A stretch of 64,000 bases of DNA from Adineta vaga (taxonomy: Eukaryota > Rotifera), in assembly GCA_021613535.1 (NCBI GenBank), contig CP075494.1:4836001-4900000 (forward strand). Direction: 5' to 3'. A program made the position numbers and the translations under genes. Shown here piece by piece: positions 32,712 through 44,055 of the stretch (within the stretch, counting starts at the first letter, position 1; the number at the start of each line of letters is the position of its first letter). The notes beneath the pieces are model-generated. The model was not told where the DNA came from. It made no database searches and worked only from the letters and a program-made list of their open reading frames with translations.

Positions 32712-34299
32712 TTTATGATTTGGTTTTATATTTCATCACAAACTCTTAAGTTCGTTTTTGAGATGAACACTAGTTTTGATAACAAAAATACGTGTAGGAA
32801 ATGTAAGCATAATAATTATTCACAAAACAGAGTTATTTCACTTTCTCAGAGTTTTTAAAAGACAACGAAAAGTGACGAGAATTGTTTTTGAACTGAACCT
32901 TACGTATTGCTATAACTGCTGTTTTACTCGTTATCTGTTTCTGATTCTACCTCCAGTAGTTCAGTCGATCTGATTACCTATAGTTTTTGCGAGAGTTATA
33001 GTAGAATAGAAATGTAAATAACAATAATTTACAATCGAATGAAATATTGAAATACAGGATCTGTGAATCCTGCTTTTTTACAGCTATTTTGTGAATAAAA
33101 ACTATGGAAAATCACTCGGATCTCACTTTTCTCAAGAGTCTTTCGATATAAACAGTAGAACGGTTAGAAATTCTAAAAAATAGAACTAGTTTAACTATAA
33201 TCATTTAAAATCACGTTTCTTACTTTCATTTTCTAATACTCAAGTATTCATACGCAGCAGAGATTAAATCTATTATTCAGCTAACCTACTAATATGCCTG
33301 GGGAAACATCAAATGAACTTTTATACCACTAGAACCACATCTTTGTGTTACAGAGTTCGCTACTCTGAATACGTAGTTTTTGTCAGAGAGTTTTGAAAAA
33401 CAAACTCAAGCATATATGGTCATGTCATGCTTAGTCTAATACTTGAAAAATGGGAAAATGACTTTTCAACCATACTTCTATTTATTCAATTATATGGTAA
33501 ACTGCTATCGATCGCAAGATACATTTGCGATCATTTGGTATCGGGCAATACTTCTAAAGCGGTTAGCAAGAAAATTCAAAATAAAGAATGATTGACAGAC
33601 AGACATGAAAATCCATTATTCAGTTTCTATGACAATCAATTAAGTATTAATAGAACAGAACAACAGATAAAAAATTTCGAAGATGAATAAACGTTCATCC
33701 CATATCTACCATCACTCAATATTAGATGATTTTTCTTCTTTGTACATAATACTGATAAGCATAATCATATTAATGCTGTTGCTGACGTATACTTTTAATT
33801 ATTCATGACTCCTCACTGGAAATGTATAATATTATACCCGATAGTGAATTATTATCTGAGAAAAACAATTAAAATTAATATAAAAATCTATTATGATCAT
33901 ATCAATATTTATTTATGATAAGAGGTTTTCTCTTTTATTAACTTTTAAAGATTAATGTATATACAGTGTAATACAAATGCTACACTTTACTCTAATGTCA
34001 AAAGCTAAACTGAGTGTTATACGTTTGAACATACATAGAAATCGTTTTTTTAGGAGAAAGGATCTTGAAAGAAAAAGATCATATAAAGATAAAATGAACA
34101 TTATGAATATTTCAACCTATTCACACAATTTTATCTGTGATGATAATACTTATGAAAAGCAACACATTCTTACTTGGTGAACTAGACATTACATAGAAAA
34201 CATAAGAGAATCGTATGCATTTTTTCATGATATATTGCAAAGTAATTGCGTAATTGATCAAGAGAAGAAGTGAAAGTAAGTATTACTTCACAGAACATC
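32712..34299. other. Gene-poor stretch, 1.6 kb
   Basis: AT-rich with only short, unsupported frames. No RNA gene, mobile element or relic was recognised here. Confidence 0.45.
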
Positions 34300-34865
34300 G
34301 GTTCATTTCATCGATTGATATCTACGGCTTGTGCAGAAAGCGCTATACGTTTTATTGCTGTCGAAACAAATAACGTGTCTATTGTAAAGTTTTACGAAGG
34401 ATGAACTTCGACAATTATTTTAGAATGGTCATCTACAGAAAAAGAAAAAGAAACAGCATATCAATGTGCTTATCTTCTTCGACGCACACACATTGCACAA
34501 CATGTGTTGAATGCTGACGTTCAATGCCGACGATACATCTTCTACCTAGGCGTCTATTAGTCTGTGTAGAAATTGAGGGAAAGCGGGAAGAAAGATCATG
34601 AAAATGATTTGAAATCGCTTCAAGGAGGTATTGGTTTTCGAATTTTTATCACAACTTTGGCCAGTAAAATGCTGACACTTATTGTTTCACAGGGAGAGAC
34701 TATTAAGAATTTAAAGACAAAAATAGAAAAATAACGAAAGTATTTCATGTGATTATCAACGACTTACTCATGCGGTAAAGGAACTTAACGATAGTTACAT
34801 CCCTGCTGATTATGACGTCACGAAAAATGTCGCCATTCATCTCATTATTGACTTGTTCGAAGGTA
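34300..34865 (+). pseudogene. Decayed gene with a ubiquitin-like domain
   Basis: At 34636-34734 one frame reads FRIFITTLASKMLTLIV then ETIKNLKTKIEK, matching the first half of ubiquitin. At about 34755-34860 another frame reads DYQRLTHAVKELND then PADYDVTKNVAIHLI, matching the second half. Stops and at least one frameshift lie between them. Upstream, 34300-34560 contains coding-like sequence (RFIAVETNNVSIVKFYEG, then TGA, then ILEWSSTEKEKETAYQCAYL) that may be the N-terminal part of the same fusion. No intact ORF remains. Confidence 0.6.
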
Positions 34866-34997
34866 CACTCGTTGACAATAAAAGTATTTTTTTTCTTTTG
34901 AATTAATTCCTTCAAGTAATAAACAAGATTTTGGTGTAAATTGAAGATCTACCTGACAAGCTATTTTACATATCAGTTGTTTTATATAAATATATGA

Positions 34998-35215
34998 TTG
35001 ATACAGAGTAATCGAGATTATGTTCTCTTTATTAAGCTTATTTTTTTGCTGGCATCTTCATATTTGATAGAATGTAGATTAATATCTGATGATTCAACAT
35101 TAAATTTAACGGAAGTCGCTTATCATAATGAACCCTCTGAGATTTATCTTGGCACTCCATCGCTTGTTCGTCTTTTCTTGCCAGTCGTGATTTTTTTGGT
35201 GCTGGATGTATAATC
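34998..35215 (+). pseudogene. Possible sialidase/BNR-repeat gene fragment
   Basis: The open frame has a hydrophobic leader (FIKLIFLLASSYLIEC) and then EVAYHNEPSEIYLGTPSLVRL. A one-base shift continues as FLASRDFFGAG. This order resembles the N-terminus of secreted BNR-repeat exo-sialidases (GTPSxVRL..LLASxDxFG). Nothing downstream extends it, so it is a frameshifted fragment at best. Low confidence. Confidence 0.3.
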
Positions 35216-35789
35216 GAAATTGGATACCAAAATTATATCCCATTTGACTTGAACTTATAGCTATTATTTTAGAATTAAATCAAACAACAAACAATCTTAC
35301 GTTTCTTTCTCTTATTCAAATTTACTCTTCGATATGACTCAATAACTTAAACATTTCTTTCATTAGTCAATCCAGTCACATCATTGCTTGATCCATACCA
35401 ACGAAATACTTTAAATTTATCCTATACAAGAGATTCAATGAATTTAACTAAATGAAATATTTTTGCTATTATTGATTACTATATGATGATACTGGTTTTC
35501 ACTATGTTGATTGACAATTTGATTCAAATGACGTATATAGTTCTTGTTACTACAATATTTTTTTATTTAATATATTTACACTTTATTTTTCTTCTTCTTC
35601 TGCCACTACAGTGAAATAAATTAACGAATGGACTTTTTCTATCAGTTGCGCAACTGCTTGTGGTGAGTGTGTGACGTTGGTATTTGCGCATTTGTTGCAA
35701 CTAGGAAGAACAGAACAAGACACGTACGCATACATTTTTCATTTTCTTCGAGACTTAGTTTTCTATTCGACGCAAACAAAGAATACTAC
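35216..35789. other. Intergenic, 574 bp
   Basis: Upstream of the VWA/PBZ gene. No coding sequence recognised; may include further sialidase debris, which I could not align. Confidence 0.4.
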
Positions 35790-37278
35790 ATGATGGCAGG
35801 TGGTAATTCAAATCTCGGTATGTTTCCGGGAAAAAAGGATTTAGAAGCATGAAATATATTTTAATTAGATCTTGTATTTGCGATGGATTGTACAGGTTCG
35901 ATGGGTTCATATATTAAAAGTGCAACAGACAACATTCGTATGATTATTGATGAAATTGTTGTAAAAGAGAAAATAACTATACGATTAGCTCTCGTTGAAT
36001 ATCGTGATCACCCTCCTCAGGTTTCTATATATAATATGCGAAGAAATACATTTAATGTTAGATGTTTAGGATACTACATTTATCACTCGTGTACATGGTT
36101 TTACAAATACAGTAGCAGAAATGAAAGGATGGCTTGAACAATGCTCTGCTCAAGGTGGTGGTGACGGGCCAGAAGCAGTGGCTGACGCCCTTCATGATGC
36201 TTTAAACCTTTCGTGGCGTTCTACTGCTGCAAAAATTTGTATTCTCATTTCTGATGCACCACCTCATGGACTTGTTCGCGCAGGTGATAGCTTTCCAGAT
36301 GGATGTCCTCTAGGTCATGATCCACTTGGAATCGCTCGAAAAATGGTTGAACAAAATATTACTCTCTACACAGTTGGAGTCGAGCCATCGATCGGTAATT
36401 TTATGTGCAATCTAAACTCTTTTTCTACTACTATATTCTTTTTTATTCTAGTACCTTATCGTGATTTTTTCATGACACTTGCACATATAACAGGTGGACA
36501 ATATGTTCCAATGGTCGATGCAAATAAATTGGCTCAAATGATTATTGGAGGAGTACGTGAAGAAATTTCAATTGATCGAGTTATGAATACTTCTAAAAAG
36601 GACATTGCTCGTGAAATACGTAAAGCAACATCAGATGGTGTTGACGATCTTGAAACAGCCAAACGACTTCAAAAACTTTTCTCGCAAAAGAATATCGTAG
36701 TTAATCGTATGGCAAATGAAGCTGGAACACCATCAAAAGTAGCTGAAGAATGCTATGCAAAATGTGTTGATATGTCCGATATTCAACAGCAATATCAACA
36801 ATCGACACCAACAGTTTCAACAACAAAATCAACTGAGATGAATTACAAATTGGAAGAAGAAAAAACGGTTAGTTTAGAACAAGCTAAACGTATTGTTCAA
36901 AAAGCAAAAACTTGGGATTACTCATCTATTGATCTAAGTGAAGAAAAGACCACCAATACGCGTAGTAGTAGTACACAATGCAAACATGGAACGAGATGCC
37001 ATGATCATACTGAATATCATCGCGCAAGATTTTCACATCCAGACAGTACTAATTCATCTACACAACGAAACTATGAAACAAAATCCAGTCATCATAACAC
37101 CACACGAAACGACGGGGCTCTTATTCCGTGCAAATTCGAAGACAGATGTCGTGATCATAGTGATTCTCATCGAACAAAATATTCTCATCCTGAAAAAAAT
37201 GATCATCGTATAAAATGCAAGCATGGCTCAAGCTGTTATGATAATAGTGATTATCATCGCAACAAATATTCACATTAA
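35790..37278 (+). CDS. VWA-domain protein with three C-terminal PBZ zinc fingers
   Basis: Four exons (35790-35817, 35869-36020, 36070-36394, 36452-37278; phases 1, 0, 1) encode 443 residues. After a nine-residue start, a von Willebrand A domain begins DLVFAMDCTGSM, with the MIDAS residues Asp16, Thr18 and Ser20, and extends to about residue 210 (ISDAPPHG, TLYTVGVEPS). A helical region follows, then three C2H2 fingers starting at residues 345, 395 and 424: CKHGTRCHDHTEYHRARFSH, CKFEDRC..H..KYSH and CKHGSSC..H..KYSH. The C-x5-C-x6-H-x5-H spacing matches PBZ fingers, known in APLF and CHFR to bind poly(ADP-ribose). The VWA resembles that of alpha-kinase (VWKA)-type proteins, but no kinase domain is present. 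A nuclear DNA-damage or ADP-ribose-reading role is inferred. Intron 3 (57 bp) is open and in frame. Confidence 0.82.
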
Positions 37279-37604
37279 ATTATCAGGCAATAATAGTCTT
37301 TTTACTTTATTTAAAATAATAAATCAGCTAATTAGTGTACGAAAAAACCCAAACGAGCATCAAGCAGTGTAATTTCGTCATCACAACATGTGTTTGATGA
37401 AAGGTTTTTTCCTTTTATTTTTTTCTCCTATGATGTCATAATACACCCTATTTTTGCGTTCTGACACATTACATAGTAGGTAGAAAGAAACAAAAAAAAA
37501 GGAATGTATAAGAACAACAAACATATCGTGCTCGCAATTCATTTGAATAAATTTTTTACTGTCGTTACTTACTAAAATCGAATAGGAAAAAAAGAACCAA
37601 CAAT
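37279..37604. other. Intergenic, 326 bp
   Basis: Short spacer between two co-directional genes; contains the presumed FCP1 promoter. Nothing else seen. Confidence 0.5.
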
Positions 37605-39284
37605 ATGAATTATATAAAATTTGATTCGAATTCATCTGTTCAAGTGTATAAAATCGTAATTTATATAGATAAATACTTGTCAAAAGATGATGTTATGTTC
37701 ACAGCGATTGATATCCATGGACATCAACAATCTTTTACATCACCCATTTCGGGCTGTATAACTAAATTACACATTCATGAACAGGATATTCTTTCTTACG
37801 ATTCCATTATTCTTGAATATGAAGAATGTTCTCACTCGATTATTTACAGAAATTTATGTGCTGTTTGTGGTAAACATATACAACAAACAGATAACAGATT
37901 AGTACTATCAATGGAACCTGCATTTTCGACGTTAAAAAGTACGAGAAATGTAGCTGTAAAATATGATCATGACGAACGTTATCTTCTACTTCGTAAACGT
38001 AAGCTTCATTTACTAGTAGATTTGGATCAAACAATTGTTCATACGAGCAATTCTCCTAAACATCATACATCATCATCTGAGATTAATACGTTTCATTTGG
38101 ATCATCCAGTATCACAAACACTCCACGCAAAATTTCGTCCAGGTTTAAAAGAATTTCTGACAAATCTTCAACCCTACTATGTATTTCATATCGTGACATT
38201 TGGTGATCGACCTTATGCTAATACTATAGTCAAATTAATCGATCCAAATGGAACGTTCTTTTCTCATCGAATTTTATCACGTGATGAATGTATTAGTTTA
38301 ACAGATAAATCAGCTAATTTAGGTACACTTTTCCCTTCTGGTGATGCATTAGTATGTATGATCGACGATCGAGAAGATGTTTGGAGATATGCACCAAATG
38401 TAGTACGTGTCAAACCATATACATGGTTTGATGGCGTTGGTGATATTAACAGTACTTATTTACCAAAGATATCTCATACTAGTGTAATAAATGACAACGA
38501 TCATTATTTATGTCGATTAGAGATGATATTAAAACAGATTCATACAAAATTCTACCACATTTACGATAATCAATCAATTCAAAATAAATCCCGAATAATT
38601 CCAGATTTAAAACAACTCATACCAATGATTCGTCAGCAGATACTCAATTCTGTTTCTCTTTGTTTTTCTTATTTACTTCCACAAGATTATCCATTAGAAA
38701 ATTATCGTGGTACAATTATTGCTCAAGCAATGGGTGCAAAAGTCACTGCAGATTTACAACTGGATCCAAACAGCATCTATCGAACGACACATATTATTGC
38801 TGGAAGACACACATTGAAAGTACAAGAAGCGTTAAAAAATAATATTAAAGTTGTCACATTAGAATGGTTGCTTGATTGTTATGAACAATGGGAAAGACAA
38901 TCAGAAGATAACTATCGTCTTACTGCAGATTATAACGTTCAACAATGTCGATTGTTTGCAGAAATCACACCTCATATATACAAACGATCTCATGATGAAA
39001 TGCAACAACAAACATCTAGTGTTGAACAATCATTATTAAATGCCTGTTCGATGGATATTGACGAACGTTTTGATCTCTGCCACGAAATTAGTGATGATAT
39101 CAAAGAGATAAATATGCAACCATCGAAACGACAACGGACAATATCAGTAACAACATTTGATAACGTGAAAATAGATAATGATGATGATGAAGAAGAAGAT
39201 GAAGCTGGTTATGTTTCAGATGAAGAATATCTTAGTGATGATGAAGTACCTCGTGGTTGGCAAGATACCAGAAAACGAAGATGA
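37605..39284 (+). CDS. CTDP1: FCP1-type RNA polymerase II CTD phosphatase with BRCT domain
   Basis: Intronless frame of 559 residues. The N-terminal 75 residues resemble the biotinyl/lipoyl-like domain of FCP1 (FTSPISGCITKLHI). A CxxC pair follows at 85-88. The FCP/HAD phosphatase domain has LLVDLDQTIVH (catalytic Asp139 and Asp141), then FRPGLKEFL, THE-like ..VTFGDRPYA and MIDDREDVW. A BRCT domain lies near 350-450 (IIAQAMGAKVT, THIIAG, VVTLEWLLDC). The tail is acidic (about DDDEEEDEAGYVSDEEYLSDDE) with a terminal basic cluster, as in FCP1, where it contacts TFIIF/TFIIB. FCP1 dephosphorylates Ser2/Ser5 of the Pol II CTD and recycles the polymerase in the nucleus. Shorter than the human protein (about 960 residues). 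The lack of introns is unusual beside its neighbours. Confidence 0.88.
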   Translation: MNYIKFDSNSSVQVYKIVIYIDKYLSKDDVMFTAIDIHGHQQSFTSPISGCITKLHIHEQDILSYDSIILEYEECSHSIIYRNLCAVCGKHIQQTDNRLVLSMEPAFSTLKSTRNVAVKYDHDERYLLLRKRKLHLLVDLDQTIVHTSNSPKHHTSSSEINTFHLDHPVSQTLHAKFRPGLKEFLTNLQPYYVFHIVTFGDRPYANTIVKLIDPNGTFFSHRILSRDECISLTDKSANLGTLFPSGDALVCMIDDREDVWRYAPNVVRVKPYTWFDGVGDINSTYLPKISHTSVINDNDHYLCRLEMILKQIHTKFYHIYDNQSIQNKSRIIPDLKQLIPMIRQQILNSVSLCFSYLLPQDYPLENYRGTIIAQAMGAKVTADLQLDPNSIYRTTHIIAGRHTLKVQEALKNNIKVVTLEWLLDCYEQWERQSEDNYRLTADYNVQQCRLFAEITPHIYKRSHDEMQQQTSSVEQSLLNACSMDIDERFDLCHEISDDIKEINMQPSKRQRTISVTTFDNVKIDNDDDEEEDEAGYVSDEEYLSDDEVPRGWQDTRKRR

Positions 39285-39702
39285 TGATGATGAGAAGACA
39301 TGTTGACTAAAAACTTTGTATAAGTCCTAGATTATAGAATATATTTTTTTTATTCCATGTAAAATATTTATTCTTGTATACAAAGAAAAAACGTTCATTA
39401 ACACTTTTTTTCAATAAAGTATAACATCTAAATCAACAAAAGAAGATTTTTCTATGAAGAAAACAAAAAATACGTCAATCATGCTTGTTATTGTTTCTAA
39501 CATTTATTTTAACTATCATACAGAAATCATCACGTATAGTCTCTATTGAGAAATTTGATATGAACATGATATTCAGACTAGATAGTGTTGATGACAATAA
39601 ATATTCAAATAAAAAATATAGATTTTTATTCTCCCAAGTAGTATAAAAGATCAGAAGAACTACAGAAAACATGTCAGAAATAAACAATCTGTGAGAAAAG
39701 TG
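39285..39702. other. Intergenic, 418 bp
   Basis: Between FCP1 and the Kelch gene. Contains an AATAAA-like 3' end signal for FCP1 around 39412. No other feature. Confidence 0.45.
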
Positions 39703-41115
39703 ATGAATACAAGCGAAGATGCAAATTGTCCTTCACGACCCGTACAGTATGTTGTATTCTCCTTTTATCTAAAAGTATAATGAAATAAAATAAATGAATT
39801 GCTATTTAGAGTTCGAACGAATAGCAAAAAAAATCATTTATTGATCGTACTTGGTGTAATTCTCGTGATCGCTCTTATTGTTGTAGTAGTAGTTGTTGTC
39901 AAGAAATCAAAAACAGGTAAACAAATAGAAAACACGACAATCATCGATACAACAACAGTAACATCGACAAATGGTAGGCTAAATTCTACTCTAATTATTT
40001 ACAATTGAAATCGTAATTTTTTCAGAAGTATTAGTATTGAATACAACAGCAACAACAACAACAATGGGTGAGTTAAAACCTGTAGCTTTTAACTATTCAT
40101 TCATATTCAGACAATTTTTGTTGTTATAGCTTTATCAATTCCAAAAAGTATGAACTATGCGCGATATTTACATACAGCATCGACTTTGCAAGATGGAAAA
40201 ATACTGATTGTTGGTGGACAGAATAATAGTAATACATATTTGAAAAGTACTGAAATTTATAATCCATCAACAAGAAATTGGAACAAAATTGGTGATATGA
40301 ATTATGAGCGAGCGTTGCATACAGCTACAGTGTTGAAGGATGGAAAAGTATTGGTTTGTGGTGGAAAAGGTAAAAATGGAAAACCTTTGTCTAGTGCAGA
40401 ATTGTATGATCCACAAATCGAAGAATGGAATATTACTGGTAACATGACTCATTCTCGAGAAAAGCACACAGCATCTATATTACCGGATGGAAACGTTATA
40501 GTTGCTGGTGGAGATGATAATAAATCGAATTTATTTACTATCGAAGTATATAATGTGTCAACAGGAACATGGACAATGGTTAATAATCGCACTATTTTCG
40601 AAGAAGAATATCTTTCAATAGTTATTTTAAAAAATGGAACTGTATTGATTATTGGTAGCCGAAACAGTACTATATTATACAATTATTCAACAGGAATTTG
40701 GACATATAGAGATGGAATTCGCGAACAACAAAGTGGTTACACATCGACATTGTTAACGGATGAAGAAGTTTTAGTTACCGGTGGAATGATGACGAATCAG
40801 AGTTTGAATAGTGTTGAATTATACAATCCATTAACAGATAATTGGACACGTATTGATAATCTGAATGTTGCACGAGCACATCATTCAGCATTATTATTAA
40901 CAAATGGCAGCGTATTAGTAATTGGTGGATATTCTAATAGGAAATTTGTCAATAGTTATGAAGTATTTAACATATCGACACGAAAGTGGATTATTACTGG
41001 TAATATGACATCTGTTCGAAAAGATTATACAGCATCTGCATTACCAGATGGACATGTACTTATTGTCGGTGGAATGTTCGATCAAAAAGCATTAGATAGT
41101 GCTGAACTATATTAA
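39703..41115 (+). CDS. Single-pass membrane protein with extracellular Kelch repeats
   Basis: Four exons (39703-39746, 39810-39973, 40026-40067, 40130-41115) encode 411 residues. A short hydrophilic N-terminus (MNTSEDANCPSRPVQ) precedes a signal-anchor helix of Val/Ile (LIVLGVILVIALIVVVVVVV). A Thr-rich linker split by two small introns follows. Then come six Kelch repeats of about 48 residues, with units such as ILIVGGQNN, VLVCGGKGK, VIVAGGDDN and VLVTGGM and the recurring SAELY/SVELY and W....M motifs. Together they should form a beta-propeller. The protein ends at DSAELY, as if the last blade were closed by the start of the domain. The type II topology puts the propeller outside the cell. 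Ligand unknown. Confidence 0.82.
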
Positions 41116-41537
41116 TTGTTTTATTCTCGATAACTTTTTATCTGCTTTTACTTTTCATATTAATTTAATTTACAATATTTCTTTTTCTGTCTTATACTCT
41201 CATCCTTTTTTCAACCAAGAGATTCAATAAAACAAGAGCTTTTTGAAATACAATTCTCCGACGAAATTTATTCGTTTGGAAGAAACTATATACAATATTA
41301 GAAACTCCCTTATATAGAAGGAATAAAGCAATTACTTTAGATGAGAATATAACATCATATTTGTTACTTTTAGTAAAAAATAATCCTTTCATCATCGATG
41401 TACTTCTATTAATAATGTAAAAAAAATGATATATTAAGATGATAATTACTTTTTTTTTAATATCAGATAAGAAGTATTTTCAATAAATTTAATGAAAATT
41501 TTTATTAACATTTTTTTTCTCAAAAGTAAAAACGACA
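41116..41537. other. Intergenic, 422 bp
   Basis: Very AT-rich spacer. No gene or repeat recognised. Confidence 0.45.
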
Positions 41538-42446
41538 ATGAATTCTTCATCAGAATATACTCTCATCACAATTTTAATCGATTCTTCTACAATAATTTTA
41601 TCATCAATAAGTTTATGTTTAGCAATTCTTCTATTTTGTTTTATTATTTATCATTTACTGAAAAAACCACGATCTCCACATTATGTTGCACTTCTTCTAA
41701 TCAATAATATGTTTTTGGCATTGATTCTATTCTTTATTTTAATAATTGATATGTACGGAAGAATGTTATATGGACATTTATATTTGAAATTTCCATGGAT
41801 CAATCAAATTCATTGTCAAATTCAAGCTTATTTAGTTTTAGTTTCAATGGGATCGATATTTTATTCTAATATGCTTCAAGCCATTTATCGTTTATGTCGA
41901 GTTATATTTCATACGTATCGTTTTTATCAATCAATTCAATTTAATTTCGTAATGATCATCATTCAATGGTCTATTTGTTTCATATGTCTTCTTCCAAATG
42001 TTATTCTGAAAGATTTTGATTATATTTCTCAAGAATATCATTGTCAAATTCAGTTCGAAAATATTCGTGCAGTATGTTGTGCTGGAATAGTTTTATATGG
42101 TATACCTATTTATATAACTGTTGGATGTTATATTTATACATTAAGACGAATTCGAAATGAAAATCAGATAAGACATCATCTAACACAAATTCAATTAGTT
42201 ACTGCTCGACGAGATTTAATTGTACTTTTTCGAATTTGTATTCTATTTATATTCATGATTATTTTTATTATACCGAATTTCATTAGTTTTTTCATATATT
42301 TGATTTGGAAATACGATGTTGGGTGGTTAGAACAGGTTCAATGGCTTTTTTATGTTTTATCAATGACAGGTGTGACTGTTGTTTTACCATTTATCTCACC
42401 ACATATTTCAAATCTTTGGAAAACTAATAGGATTATTCCAAAATAA
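41538..42446 (+). CDS. Seven-transmembrane receptor, class A GPCR-like
   Basis: Intronless 302-residue frame starting MNSSSEYTLITILIDS, with seven hydrophobic segments. Helix 2/3 contains LLLINNMFLALILFF. The end of helix 3 reads MLQAIYRLCRVIF, where YRLCR occupies the DRY position. Helix 6 (FMIIFIIPNFISFFIYL) and helix 7 (VLPFISPHISNLW) are present. Conserved Cys in the first extracellular loop (HCQIQAY) and second loop (YHCQIQ) could form the standard disulfide. It belongs to a different subfamily from the receptor at 17944-19028, and I cannot name a ligand. Intronless GPCR clusters of this type are common in rotifers. Confidence 0.7.
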   Translation: MNSSSEYTLITILIDSSTIILSSISLCLAILLFCFIIYHLLKKPRSPHYVALLLINNMFLALILFFILIIDMYGRMLYGHLYLKFPWINQIHCQIQAYLVLVSMGSIFYSNMLQAIYRLCRVIFHTYRFYQSIQFNFVMIIIQWSICFICLLPNVILKDFDYISQEYHCQIQFENIRAVCCAGIVLYGIPIYITVGCYIYTLRRIRNENQIRHHLTQIQLVTARRDLIVLFRICILFIFMIIFIIPNFISFFIYLIWKYDVGWLEQVQWLFYVLSMTGVTVVLPFISPHISNLWKTNRIIPK

Positions 42447-43048
42447 GAATGAAAATGAAATAGTAATAACGTTGATGTCATCGAATATTCTTTTTTCAAA
42501 TTTATATCTTATGATGTAATTAAAAGTATCGATGGTTGAATATATTTATTATTCTGTTATTGTTTACACAAAATATGATCGATTAATTATTCCCACGTGT
42601 TAATCTCAAGGTTGTTTACGATGAATAACTGTAGAAAGAAAATGGGATGATGTTTTATTTCTATAAAAATAAATTTTGGGTTGATTGGTATGTCGAGATA
42701 AAAATCGAAATGAGTAATGATTTGATTGTGACGTATTAGGTGAATATTGTGCATGATTTTGTCGATAGAGAAAAGATAGAAGAAAAATCGATGTTAAAAT
42801 TAGAAATTATATAACAACCAGTTAGTGAGTAGAGAGAAACAAGTATTGATATACGTATTGGCAATAGAGTATTTTTCGTCATGGTCGAATGAATTGATTA
42901 GATATGTTTGTTTGTCCATGTTGACGTGTGAGAGAAAAGAAAAGACAAGAAGTTTTTGTATATAAATGAAGGTTTTTATCGAGAGGATTTCATTCATTGA
43001 TCAAAATTAAAGTTTCATTCGTTTTATTCATCTATTAATATATCAAAT
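42447..43048. other. Intergenic, 602 bp
   Basis: Upstream of MYG family member 3. Nothing recognised apart from AT-rich sequence. Confidence 0.45.
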
Positions 43049-43374
43049 ATGTACGGTGGATATGGTGGATATGGAGGTGGATATGGAGGTGGATACGGAG
43101 GTGGATATGGAGGTGGACTCGGAGGTAGTTCAGAAATGCGATCTGATATGTGGATTCAACAAAATATTCCCGGTGGATTGAATAGTATGTATAAGAAATA
43201 TTTCGTAGTCGAATATACAAATGTTTTCTTTTTAACCTAGGTAATATGGGTGAACGATTAGATAATTTCATGGGTGGAAATTCTAATCCAACATACGGTC
43301 AAGTGTATGGTGGTGCACCAGGTGTTGGAGGTTATGGCGGTGGATATGGTTATTCGTATGGTGGTGGATGGTAA
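43049..43374 (+). CDS. Gly/Tyr-rich small protein, MYG family member 3
   Basis: Two exons (43049-43184, 43241-43374; phase 1) encode 89 residues. The N-terminus is a GGYGGGYGGGYGGG repeat, then the family block MRSDMWIQQNIPGGLN; exon 2 has ERLDNFMGGNSNPTYGQ and a Gly/Tyr-rich tail. Intron position and both blocks match members at 15420 and 16420, 27 kb away on the opposite strand. The expanded Gly-rich head is specific to this copy. Function unknown. Confidence 0.72.
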
Positions 43375-44055
43375 AAGCAATTGAATTCATTTCATTTGTA
43401 TTAACTATAGAGAGATCTGTTTATATGTTTTAAATTTTTTCTTTATAACAAAAATAAACATACTATAAATCATATGTAAAAATTGTTGATATTTAAGAAA
43501 CGATTGAAAGTATAACATTTCAACGTGCATACAAAATGTTATAACGTAGGAATAATAGGAGAAGAAAAACAAAGGATTTTTGTTTTGTTATTATGATTGT
43601 GTAATGACTATCAAAACAAAAACATTTTCTTTTATTGTTTCCTACAAATATGAAAAAGAGACTTGAATTGCAGTATCGATACTCTCTTTGAGTTGGAAGA
43701 AATTCAAAAGGAAAAATAATTCTTATACAAATTTGTCAAGAAGTAGACGATCAACAACATTTATGAGTTGTTCTCTAATACATATATCTAAGTGCAATTT
43801 CTTTTCTTTTTAATACTGTATACGATATGATGTTATCATGAAATCTGTTGTAATCTATCGATGATAAAGAAAACATATATAAAATAAAAAATACCCACTG
43901 ATATACTATTTATGATGTATTTCACTACAGATTTAGTTTTGCTTACAATCGGCAGGAGTAAAATCCATCATTTAAAGTGAGAAGTTCATAGAGCGTTCTC
44001 AAAATCTTTCTATTGTTTTTAGATTTGTAACGTTTATTATTTCGTAGCTACGAAA
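43375..44055. other. Intergenic, 681 bp
   Basis: Presumed promoter region of the giant gene downstream. No feature recognised. Confidence 0.45.
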
